From positions 3,162,001 to 3,226,000 of the forward strand of contig JAGKQI010000098.1 of NCBI GenBank assembly GCA_018806915.1: DNA of 64,000 bases, written 5' to 3'. The notes under the pieces were generated by a model that worked only from the letters and a program-made list of their open reading frames with translations, was not told the DNA's origin and made no database searches. This DNA is from Phytophthora colocasiae (taxonomy: Eukaryota > Oomycota > Peronosporomycetes > Peronosporales > Peronosporaceae). Below, piece by piece: positions 37,845 to 46,480 of the stretch (position 1 is its first letter; each line of letters starts with the position of its first letter). The position numbers and the translations under genes were made by a program.

Positions 37845-40727
37845 GCTGTACCCGCGTTCGAACGGTTGATGGAGACGGTCCTAGTGGATTTGAAGTGGCG
37901 AGTGTGCCTAGTTTATTTGGACGATTGCGTAGTGTTCAGCAAGGACTTCCCGACGCACCTGTTACGCGTTCGTCAAGTCTTGACGAGGTTAAGGGAGGCG
38001 GGCTTCAAGCTCAAAATGAAGAAGTGTCACTGGGGACGGAGCCAAGTGGCGTTCCTAGGACACATCGTCACGCCCTCGGGCGTCCTTCCTAACCCCGAGA
38101 AGGTGAAGGCCGTGCTGAATGTGAGGAGACCCGTGGACTTACATGGGATCCGCTCGTTTCTCGGACTGACTAGCTACTTTCGACGCTACATCCCGGGGTA
38201 CGCCTCGATTTCGGCGCCCTTGGAACGGTTGAAAGTAAAGGATGCACCGTTCGTGTGGACGGAGGACTGTGAGTCTGCCTTTAGGCAGCTCAAACGTGCC
38301 CTTATGAAGCCACCGATTCTGGTGTACCCGGACAGTCAGAAGCGGTTCAAGTTGTATGTCGACTCGTCACGGTACGCTGTGGGAGCGTGCCTCATGCAAG
38401 AAGTGGACGGTCGTGACCGTGCCGTCTCCTATGCTAGCAAGTTGCTCACGGGGTCGCAAAAGAACTGGATAAATAACCAAGACGGCATCTCTGAGATCGA
38501 GTGCTGGGGAGTAGTATGGGCGACTAGGAAGTTCCGCTGCTACCTGGATCGGCGCGAGTTTGATCTGTTCACGGACCACCAGGCACTGAAGTGGATCTTC
38601 AGTCCTGGGAACCGTACCTCGAACGCTAAGCTGGCACGGTGGGCGATGGAGCTGTCGAGCCTGCAGTTCCAGGTTCATCACAAGCCTGGGACATCGCTAG
38701 GTCACGTGGATGGTCTCTCGAGGCTGCCAAGGGGACGAGTGGCTGCTCTGACGATACAGGACCTGCTGAATCCGGAAGACGGAGACGCGCTTCCGCCTTC
38801 AGTCGGGGAGCCGTACGAATTGGACGGTGATGTTGACTACGGGGGGACAGAGAACGGTGAGCAGAAGGACGGTGAACAAGATTTCGATGAAGTGGACGGA
38901 GCGGCAGTAGGAGAGCAAGCGGACGGACACGTAGACGATCCGCCGCACGAGGAGTTGAGGGAGGAAGCTGAGGTTGAGCAGGATGGGGAACGCGCGAGGT
39001 CTCCTTTGGATAGGTTCGGTCTGAACCGCGACCAGTTCGTGGCCGAACAGCAGAAAATTTCGTGGGTGCGAGCTTTGGTGGCCTACTTGAAGGACGGAGC
39101 GCTTCCGCTTGATCCGTACCTGCGTGCTCGTGTAGTGCAGATGGGGCCTAGATACGCTGTCGAGGACGGCATGTTGACACGGCGTGTTAATTTACCCGCC
39201 CGGGTGGGGCCAGCACGGTCGTTGACCGTGCCAGTGGTCCCCGTGCCTTACATGGAAACCGTCCTCCACTACTGTCATGCGGACGTCTTGTCGTCGCACT
39301 TGGGCCTGACGAAGACGCTAGAGAAGGTGAGGAGACACGCGTTCTGGCCAGGATGGAGGAAGGACGTAGCGGAGTACGTGCGGGAATGCAATACTTGTGG
39401 GAGCGGTAAAGGGGCTAGACCGTGGAGAGCTGGCCAGATGCAAAGGATGCCGGTAACGGACCTTAACGGACCGTTCTCGCTGTTAGTGGTCGACGCCGTG
39501 GGACCGTTACCAAAGACCGAGAGAAGGAACAAGTATATCCTAGTGTTTGTGGACTACTTCACGAGGTGGGCGGAAGCGTTCGCGGTAGAACGGTTGGACT
39601 CGATGACTTTTGTAGAAGCAATGATTAATGGAGTGGTCGCGCGGCACGGTGTGCCTTCACGGTTGCTGAGTGACCAAGGGTCGAATTTCACGTCGGAGAT
39701 CGCGAAGTCCTTCTACCAGATCTTGGGGATTAAGAAGTTGTTTGGGGCTGCGTACCATCCCCAGACCCAGGGGTTAGTGGAACGGTTCAACGGAACACTA
39801 CTGGGCATGCTAAGGATGCATGTCAACGAGGCACAGACGGACTGGGATTTGTACCTCCCTAGAGTGCTATTCGCCTATAGAACGGCCTACCATGAGGCGT
39901 TGGGCGACTCTCCTTTCTTCTCGTTGTATGGTCGTGACCCTGTGTTGCCTTTGGATGTGGCATTTTTGAATTTGGGGAAGAAATGGAAAAGTGACGAGGT
40001 GGCACTGTACCGTCGGGAACTCCACCGTTCCCTGAGAAACTCGCGGCTCCTGGTGGAGCGTCAGTTGGTGAAGGCCCAGGACCGTCATGAGCGTCGGTTA
40101 GACGGTCAAGTGCCGGTGGTTTACGAGGACGGCGACCCAGTGTGGGTGTTCCAGTTGTTCAGGGCGAAGCGAGGTGAGGCACGGACGAAGAAACTAGCGT
40201 TTGCATGGCACGGACCGTACCGTGTTGTCGAGAAAGTGAATGACAATGCGTACCGGGTTGCTATCCCTACACATCCGAGCCGGGTAGTCACGGTCAATGT
40301 GAACCGCATGAAGAAGTACCGTGGCAAGTGGACGCGTCCGTTCCTGGACGAGGTCCCCGAAGGGATAGGAGGGGACGGAGAACCTGCGGAGGACGGACCT
40401 TTGGAGGAAGAAGATTTGCCCCATTCTAGCTTCGCGGAACGATTAACTGTCGCCGGGAGCGATACCGTTCTCGCAGGAGTAGACTCTCCGTTACTCGAAG
40501 TGGTGGCGAAGCGTACTGTGGACAGAGTGGTCGAGTACTTAGTGTTGACGGCGAGCTACGAGACGTTTTGGGTCCCTAGGTCGGAGCTCATGCCTGAGTA
40601 CCGTCCCCTAGTGGACGCCTATGAGCAGGCGGAACGAAGAAAGAAGGGTTTGCCAGAGTGGCGCCGGAGTCCTCGGTTGGAGGAGGCTAATGCTGAAGCC
40701 AACAAGGACGACTTACTGCTGGCTTAG
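37845..40727 (+). CDS. Gypsy Pol, RT catalytic half, RNase H, integrase, chromodomain-like tail
   Basis: It continues RT with VYLDDCVVFS (YLDD active site) and VAFLGHIVTPSGV. RNase H follows (FKLYVDSSRYAVGACL, DHQALKWIF). Integrase has a zinc-finger region (HADVLSSHLGLTKTLEKV...CNTC), then the DDE core (VVDAVGPLP, LSDQGSNFTSE, QGLVERFNGTL). The C-terminus has a GPY/F-like part (FAWHGPYRVVEKVNDNAYRV) and a chromodomain-like stretch (VVAKRTVDRVVEYLVL...FWVPRSELMPEYRPLVDAYE). Chromodomains direct integration into heterochromatin in chromoviruses; here it is divergent. An acidic insert (DVDYGGTENGEQ...) sits between RNase H and integrase. Confidence 0.92.
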   Translation, partial: AVPAFERLMETVLVDLKWRVCLVYLDDCVVFSKDFPTHLLRVRQVLTRLREAGFKLKMKKCHWGRSQVAFLGHIVTPSGVLPNPEKVKAVLNVRRPVDLHGIRSFLGLTSYFRRYIPGYASISAPLERLKVKDAPFVWTEDCESAFRQLKRALMKPPILVYPDSQKRFKLYVDSSRYAVGACLMQEVDGRDRAVSYASKLLTGSQKNWINNQDGISEIECWGVVWATRKFRCYLDRREFDLFTDHQALKWIFSPGNRTSNAKLARWAMELSSLQFQVHHKPGTSLGHVDGLSRLPRGRVAALTIQDLLNPEDGDALPPSVGEPYELDGDVDYGGTENGEQKDGEQDFDEVDGAAVGEQADGHVDDPPHEELREEAEVEQDGERARSPLDRFGLNRDQFVAEQQKISWVRALVAYLKDGALPLDPYLRARVVQMGPRYAVEDGMLTRRVNLPARVGPARSLTVPVVPVPYMETVLHYCHADVLSSHLGLTKTLEKVRRHAFWPGWRKDVAEYVRECNTCGSGKGARPWRAGQMQRMPVTDLNGPFSLLVVDAVGPLPKTERRNKYILVFVDYFTRWAEAFAVERLDSMTFVEAMINGVVARHGVPSRLLSDQGSNFTSEIAKSFYQILGIKKLFGAAYHPQTQGLVERFNGTLLGMLRMHVNEAQTDWDLYLPRVLFAYRTAYHEALGDSPFFSLYGRDPVLPLDVAFLNLGKKWKSDEVALYRRELHRSLRNSRLLVERQLVKAQDRHERRLDGQVPVVYEDGDPVWVFQLFRAKRGEARTKKLAFAWHGPYRVVEKVNDNAYRVAIPTHPSRVVTVNVNRMKKYRGKWTRPFLDEVPEGIGGDGEPAEDGPLEEEDLPHSSFAERLTVAGSDTVLAGVDSPLLEVVAKRTVDRVVEYLVLTASYETFWVPRSELMPEYRPLVDAYEQAERRKKGLPEWRRSPRLEEANAEANKDDLLLA

Positions 40728-41023
40728 CGGGCCTGGTACCTGCAATACCCAACGCTAAAATGGAAGCTAAAGAACGGTGAAGAGAACGGAACGCTTGAGG
40801 GGAACGGTTGGAATGTGAAATTGCATGTTGTATTAAGAGATTAGTGACGCGCTGTTACGAAAGAGGAACCCGGAAAGAGAGAGAGCTGATTGACGCGCGA
40901 GAAAGGTAGATGTTACTTGGTGGAAGGCGAGGCTGCGGGAGAAGCGGCGGTGGTGCTAGATGGTGAGCCGCCCGTCTTCTTCGACTCGGACGATGGCACC
41001 TCGTTCGCTACCACTGGTTAGGA

Positions 41024-42142
41024 TTGCTGTGGGCGCTCGGGGGTGTGCTCCTCTGGTTGATTACCAAGCCCCTTTGGAACATAGTGGCGCGGTTGGGATG
41101 GACGGCTTTCTGTTTCTCGTACAAGTGGGCAGATATCGCCAAGGAAAGCATCAAGAGCTACCGTCGGGTTGTTAGTCGGAGCGTGCTTCTTCACAACTCT
41201 CCGTCCGAGCGTCGGTGGAAGATGTACGAAGCATTGTGGCTGGCACCATTGACTATACTGGAAGTTAGAGAAGAACATCTACACGGCCTGGGACGCCTGC
41301 TGTACAAGTGGTTGGAGGCTTTCCATGCCCTGTGGTGCGTGTTCGTACCGGACGTCTTGGAACTAGGCTGCCGTTCCTCCGTGAAATATTGGAACGGTTC
41401 GCAAGTGGAGTGCCGGAGGACGGTTGATAGGGCGTGCTGTGCCGGTCGTGGTTTCTGGGCGTTTACGTCGCTAACGCTATATGCGGTATTCTACACGGTA
41501 GTGTATGTGTATGAACTGTTGGAATGGGCCTGCTACGGAGTGTCGGGGGTCGGAGTGTTACTAACCGTCCTGAACTACGCATTGGCGGACGGTGGCTTAG
41601 CGTCCGAGGACGGGTTCGTGTTCGACTATGATACAATAAGAGTGAGCGGTGCTGTCGTCGTCGTGGGTTTTGCGAGTAGGGCTCTCCGTTATTACGAAGC
41701 GTCTTCAGGAGGTCTGACGCCTTTTGAAATGGCTGGGGACCGTTACGCCCAGTGGGTCAAGGATCTGAAAGATCAAGAGCAGGCCGAGCGTCTGAGTGAA
41801 GCGTTCTGGCGTCAAGACGGTTGCGTAGGTCCTAGACCTCGCGTGAATCTCGGTCGGAAGTGGGAAGCAGAGAGACAGGAGCTGAAGGAACAAGTGCAAA
41901 GGGACGAGCTCACTGCTGCTGCTCGAGAGCGAGCCGCTCGACGTGGGCGTCGAGTTTCAGTCGGGGAGGATGTCCCGAGTGAGAACGGTGGCCACCGTCT
42001 CGGGTACGGTCCCGACCGTTCCCCCTCTGAAACCCGATCCACGACCCGTCGCATTGCGGAAGACCATATGTATGGCGAGGAGTTGTTCGAGCCGGCCCCG
42101 GTCGCAGCCAGCACGAGGGTGAGTGCGCGCCGCTATTGCTAG
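41024..42142 (+). CDS. Gypsy third ORF, membrane protein in the env position
   Basis: About 370 codons between pol and the 3' LTR, ending inside the LTR. Two or more hydrophobic segments are evident near the N-terminus (GGVLLWLITKPLWNIV) and in the middle (FWAFTSLTLYAVFYTVVYVYELLEWACYGVSGVGVLLTVL), plus a later one (GAVVVVGFASRAL). The C-terminal third is charged and coiled-coil-like, with a basic RAARRGRR patch. The frame has no ATG before about 41221 and opens with TTG. An acceptor-like TTAG at 41018-41021 suggests translation from a spliced RNA. It is not recognisably related to a known envelope protein. Function unknown. Confidence 0.65.
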   Translation: MLWALGGVLLWLITKPLWNIVARLGWTAFCFSYKWADIAKESIKSYRRVVSRSVLLHNSPSERRWKMYEALWLAPLTILEVREEHLHGLGRLLYKWLEAFHALWCVFVPDVLELGCRSSVKYWNGSQVECRRTVDRACCAGRGFWAFTSLTLYAVFYTVVYVYELLEWACYGVSGVGVLLTVLNYALADGGLASEDGFVFDYDTIRVSGAVVVVGFASRALRYYEASSGGLTPFEMAGDRYAQWVKDLKDQEQAERLSEAFWRQDGCVGPRPRVNLGRKWEAERQELKEQVQRDELTAAARERAARRGRRVSVGEDVPSENGGHRLGYGPDRSPSETRSTTRRIAEDHMYGEELFEPAPVAASTRVSARRYC

Positions 42143-42550
42143 GGAAACGAGGTCTGCGCAGCCAAGAAAGAGCGTGGAGCGTGCGCCAGGTTGCGTGTGA
42201 GCTGATGCCAAGGACGGAAGACATGGACTAGAGCTACGCTGGGCTTAACAGCGCCCCGAGTATGTGTGAGGAAGGGGTGAGTGGTACCGTCGAGGAGGTA
42301 CGGACCCGGGAAGGACAAGGAAGAGGACTCTGGAGGACGTGAGACGTTGGAAAACAGTGAAGGAAGGGCGTGCTGGTGGAGGTCAGTCGTGAATTTACCT
42401 TGGGCACCGCAGCACAAGCCCCAAGTCAAAGAATAATCGCTTTTTATATTTTTCTTTACTTTTTGTGGTGCGCTTTTATCGCTCTACCGTTCCGTTCTAC
42501 TTGTAACCCGCAGCGTCTAATACCGTCCCGCCCAAGACCGACTCGCGACA
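41971..42550 (+). repeat. 3' LTR of the gypsy element
   Basis: 580 bp, preceded by a purine-rich GGGGAGGA tract. It differs from the 5' LTR by an added AAT near its end (GTCTAATACC against GTCTACC). Confidence 0.95.
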
Positions 42551-43259
42551 TGCCCAACTGATCTATAACTGAACTTCTGTCACTTCAACATGTTACGCGA
42601 CGAGTCGCCAAGGCACTTCCGCTCACTTGTCGTCCACCGCACCGCATGAACCCCATTGCTGGTCGAGCTCTGGTCCTGCGGGCACAATTTGCTCCAGGTG
42701 GTGCGTCGGAACTCGCCGACTTCCCGAGCCAAAAAGCGCTGCGCCTCTGCGGTTGCTTCGCTTCACACTTGTCCAGTCTTTAGCAGCAACATAATCAAAG
42801 CGCGTGTTGGTGGCGCTCCGTTTCACTTGGTTTTACTATGGGCGACATCAGCCATCTGCTCTGCCCCTCCTCTCTTTCCTTCGCTTTGGGCAGATGGTGC
42901 GAGACGAGATGATCGCATATAATAGATACCCTCCAACTTTACATACAGTTTCAAGAGAAAGAGGATCTTAATTACCCTTATCCTTTCATACTGTTGTACC
43001 ATTTTATTCAAACATAACTGCACACTTTCTGGCCTGTTAGTACTTGCCTCGCTATTCGGCGGACAAGACAAGAACGGGGAAGCGCTCGATTGCCAGCGTC
43101 GACCCGCTCTTGGCGTCCGTGTATCTCTTCTTCCACTTGCCGCGCGGCCTCGAACGGCAGTGCGTTCGATAGCACAGCTCTTCGTGCGTGTATTGGTATT
43201 TCTAGCGTCCCCTAACTCTTCCTACTCGCGTTGTTAGCACCTGTCACGTCACATGCCCC
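42551..43259. other. Promoter region of the 7TM-TKL gene; no gene seen
   Basis: About 700 bp between the gypsy element and the kinase ATG. Small ORFs have no support. Confidence 0.5.
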
Positions 43260-46200
43260 ATGGCCTCCGTTGCAGCGCCTGACAAGCCGCCGCAGCGCCG
43301 GCGCAAGAAGCCGGGAGCGCCGCTGCCTCTGCTACCGCTGGAGTCACGTATGAGCGACTTCCCTACGGGCTCCAGCGAGTCGTCCGTGGTGCCGGAGCTG
43401 CCCGCGCCTTTCGACATGTCGGCGAACAGCAACGCCAGCACCGCCAGCGAGATGACGAGCACCAGCAGCACCAGCGCCAGCAGCTCCAGCCGTGGAGTCA
43501 AGTGGTGGAAACGTGTGACAGCTATGAGACCTAAACGGAGACGCACAGAGGGAGACAGCCACAGTCTGGACCAGGAAATGTACGTGCGGAGCATTCTCGA
43601 GTCGTATGCGTCGTCTATGAGCTCAAAAGACAGGTATTCGACCAGCAACCCACAGTTCTCGATGGATGACAGTAGCAGCAACAGCAACAGCAGTAAGAAA
43701 AGTGGAGAACGCGCGTCCCGAAGGAGGAGAGAGGAGAAGCAGGTGACAGCAACAGATACAGATACAGGTTCAGACAGGAGAGAAGACAGGGACTCGGACT
43801 CGCCAGCTTATATGGCACACTTTACGCCGAATGGAGACACACAGGACGAACATCACGTGGACATGGACAACCACACACAGCCGCACCTTACAGCAGGCGT
43901 ACCAGGACTTAGCAGTGGCTCCAGTCCGGGACCGTACGATGACGTTTTGGATGACGGACCATTTGCACCGAGCTCGGTTAGTGACGAGGAAGACAAGAAC
44001 AGGAGGAGACTGCAGCGACGCATGAAGATCGAAGCCATGCGGTCCAGATTGTTGGAGAAGAACCAGCACCGAGCCAGAGCACGCAAGAAAATGTGCATTT
44101 TCATCGCGTGCATCGGTGTCACGTTAACAGCTTTCGTTGTGGCGGCAGTTTTAATTGCCCGTGTGGGTGTGGAGATCCAGAGCAACTCACTTGTCAGTAG
44201 TACGAACACGACAACGTCGAACAGCAGCAGTGGGAGTGGCAGTATCGCGCTGGTTACGTCAGGAAGCATCGGCTCTGAAGCAGATTTGAGCTTGACAAGC
44301 TCTGGATCGACACTAGATGGATCATCTTCATCAGCATCAGCATCAGCAGATTCTTCTGGTGATGATGACTCAGATTGGTCAGACTCAAACGATGGCTCCA
44401 GTATATACACTGATTCGTACACGTACATCCACTGTATCCTGATGGTCTTGTCGCTTTGGATGTCACTTGTCGTGGTGATCATGCACGTGACGTTCCGCAG
44501 TTTCCGCACGTACTCGCATCCGTTCGTGTTGGAGCTCAGTTGTGTGCAGTGTGGATATTGGATTACATCTTTGTTGCGAGTGATGCTGGAGACGTCGACG
44601 CTGACTGACATGGCCTACCTCTTCTTCTGCATGTTCGAGTGTTTCTTTAATTTCGCGCAGATCTCATTCACGTGTGCTATCGCGTTTAACATGTACCGGT
44701 CTGTGGTATCGTACGCGGATGTTCTGATGGATTCACAGAGTGCCAGACGTCGGTATCACCGGTATACAATGAACGTTTTGCTCCTCTCGGTGGTTGCTGC
44801 AGTGACACTGGCTCTGGTTGGATATCGATCTGGAGACACGTATGACTATTACGAAGAGGACGACTCCAAGTCGGGCTCCTCCACTGAGGAGGAGATCTTG
44901 GACGAGGATACCTTTTCACCGTGCCTCTACCCGACATGTCGACTCATTCTGTACGTGTACTACCCGCTGTTGGCGTTTGGATTCAACTTTATCTTCTACG
45001 TGCGCTTCAAACGTACAATTGGTGAATCCTATCCGACTTCAGCTACCGGTCGGCTCAACAAGGTCGCACGTTCCTACCTGATCGTGTTCTTTGTGTGTTG
45101 GGGGAGTCTCATCATCCTCACAGCACTTAAAGTAGCAGACTCATCGAATGTTCCAACGATCGCGTCATGCATCATGCAGTCCATCTTTGACATTCTGGGT
45201 GTGTGCACTGCTGCGATTACCTTCACGAATTTCCACCGATGCAGGAAGGCGTTTGACTTTGGTCTTTCTCTCAAAGCCATTGACCCAAGCAGTATCGAGT
45301 TCGACGACCCAGTTAATATCGTTGGCGAAGGTACTTTTGCTATTGTGCTCAAGGCAAGATGGCGACAAGGAGGGTATGTGGACGGTCCCGTTTCACGGTC
45401 GATTGAGGTGGCTGTGAAAACTTTCAAGCACGCGCAGATGGAGTGTCTCGAACACATCAAGGAAGAAGCGTATCTGTCGTCCAAACTGGTTCATCCGTGC
45501 GTCATGATGACCTACGGCTGCTACACGAGTGGAATCAATCTCTACATTGTGTACGAGTATCTGGGCGGAGGTACGCTTCAAGACTTGATCGATACTAATC
45601 GAAGCACGCCATTCTCATACGAGCGTGGACTGCGGTATGCTCACATGATCGCAGTGGGTATGCGATTCCTGCACGGCCTTCCAGTGCCCATTGTGCATCG
45701 AGATCTCAAGCCTTTGAACTGCATCTTCGACTCGGAACAGGAAATGCTAAAGGTTGCGGATTTCGGTGAGTCGCGATTATTACGCACCCGCGATGTAGTA
45801 GCTCCACGGCCGAACTTCTTCCCGTCGGCAGACGTCACGGTTCAAATGACGACCAACATTGGAAGCGCGTGTTGGGCCGCGCCTGAGGTGCTGAAGGACG
45901 AGGCCACGTCTGAGTATTCGGTCAAGATCGATGTGTACAGCTTCGGAATCATCTGCTGGCAGCTGTTCACATGCGCTGTGCCGTACGCAGACATCCCAGG
46001 GAGCGTGTTGGCGGTGGCTGAGGCTGTGCTGAGCGGTGTACGTCCTCCAATCCCTCGGAACTGCCCTCGACTATTTGCAAAAATTATGAAGCGCTGTTGG
46101 CACGACAATCCGCTTCGGAGACCGAGCTTTGAGGACATCGTACAGCTGCTTGAGATTGAGCTGACTGAGGAGCGGAGACGACAATTGGCGCGTGCTCACG

Positions 46201-46292
46201 GCAGAGGAAACGACTCAGTCATTACCCCGCCGGTATTAAACAGCAACAACTTTGACGACTCCGGCCAGACTCAAGGGACGGAGTATCGATAG
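43260..46292 (+). CDS. Seven-transmembrane receptor-like protein fused to a TKL kinase
   Basis: A 1,010-residue single-exon protein. The N-terminus (1-275) is Ser-rich and disordered, then one hydrophobic span (IFIACIGVTLTAFVVAAVLI, about 279-299) and a Ser/Asp-rich loop. Seven further spans lie between about 385 and 665 (IHCILMVLSLWMSLVVVIMHV through IMQSIFDILGVCTAAITF), in GPCR-like spacing. From about 680 there is a complete kinase domain: GEGTFAIVLKARW, VAVKTF, HRDLKPLNC, DFGES, CWAAPEV, DVYSFGIICWQLF and CWHDNPLRRPSFEDI. The TKL signature and receptor fusion match the GPCR-TKL class described in oomycetes. Expected to sense an external cue at the plasma membrane and signal by Ser/Thr phosphorylation. 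All catalytic residues are present. Confidence 0.88.
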   Translation: MASVAAPDKPPQRRRKKPGAPLPLLPLESRMSDFPTGSSESSVVPELPAPFDMSANSNASTASEMTSTSSTSASSSSRGVKWWKRVTAMRPKRRRTEGDSHSLDQEMYVRSILESYASSMSSKDRYSTSNPQFSMDDSSSNSNSSKKSGERASRRRREEKQVTATDTDTGSDRREDRDSDSPAYMAHFTPNGDTQDEHHVDMDNHTQPHLTAGVPGLSSGSSPGPYDDVLDDGPFAPSSVSDEEDKNRRRLQRRMKIEAMRSRLLEKNQHRARARKKMCIFIACIGVTLTAFVVAAVLIARVGVEIQSNSLVSSTNTTTSNSSSGSGSIALVTSGSIGSEADLSLTSSGSTLDGSSSSASASADSSGDDDSDWSDSNDGSSIYTDSYTYIHCILMVLSLWMSLVVVIMHVTFRSFRTYSHPFVLELSCVQCGYWITSLLRVMLETSTLTDMAYLFFCMFECFFNFAQISFTCAIAFNMYRSVVSYADVLMDSQSARRRYHRYTMNVLLLSVVAAVTLALVGYRSGDTYDYYEEDDSKSGSSTEEEILDEDTFSPCLYPTCRLILYVYYPLLAFGFNFIFYVRFKRTIGESYPTSATGRLNKVARSYLIVFFVCWGSLIILTALKVADSSNVPTIASCIMQSIFDILGVCTAAITFTNFHRCRKAFDFGLSLKAIDPSSIEFDDPVNIVGEGTFAIVLKARWRQGGYVDGPVSRSIEVAVKTFKHAQMECLEHIKEEAYLSSKLVHPCVMMTYGCYTSGINLYIVYEYLGGGTLQDLIDTNRSTPFSYERGLRYAHMIAVGMRFLHGLPVPIVHRDLKPLNCIFDSEQEMLKVADFGESRLLRTRDVVAPRPNFFPSADVTVQMTTNIGSACWAAPEVLKDEATSEYSVKIDVYSFGIICWQLFTCAVPYADIPGSVLAVAEAVLSGVRPPIPRNCPRLFAKIMKRCWHDNPLRRPSFEDIVQLLEIELTEERRRQLARAHGRGNDSVITPPVLNSNNFDDSGQTQGTEYR

Positions 46293-46480
46293 TGAATTGG
46301 GGAAGAACGTGTGAATAGGTTGAGAGGTGCTGCTCGCCTCTCGTATAGTTTAGGAATGTCAGTATGTGAATAATGTAATCTTGAACTCGTTTCAACTTGA
46401 AATTGTGAAGAAGACGACAAAGACTCAAAACTTTCTTGTTATTTACTTATCAAGCGGCAGTCTCCTTCACTTTCAACTGC

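Larger units (their letters stand above)
31704..42550 (+). mobile_element. Ty3/gypsy LTR retrotransposon, complete, 10.8 kb, with a third ORF
   Basis: LTRs of 577 bp (31704-32280) and 580 bp (41971-42550) begin TGTCCCGAGTGAG and end CTCGCGACA. The only difference I found is a 3-bp indel near the end, so it is young. TGCC flanks both ends (31700-31703 and 42551-42554). Order: LTR, primer-binding site, C-poor leader, gag, pol (protease, RT, RNase H, integrase, i.e. gypsy order), membrane-protein ORF, LTR. Two frameshifts interrupt pol. Confidence 0.95.

Noticed and set aside
37010..37850. Programmed frameshifting in gypsy pol
   Set aside because: The shifts lie inside RT in simple repeats, not at a gag-pol boundary, and each is undone by removing one repeat unit.
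43853..44611. 252-codon minus-strand ORF under the 7TM-kinase
   Set aside because: Antisense shadow of the Ser-rich loop of the receptor gene.
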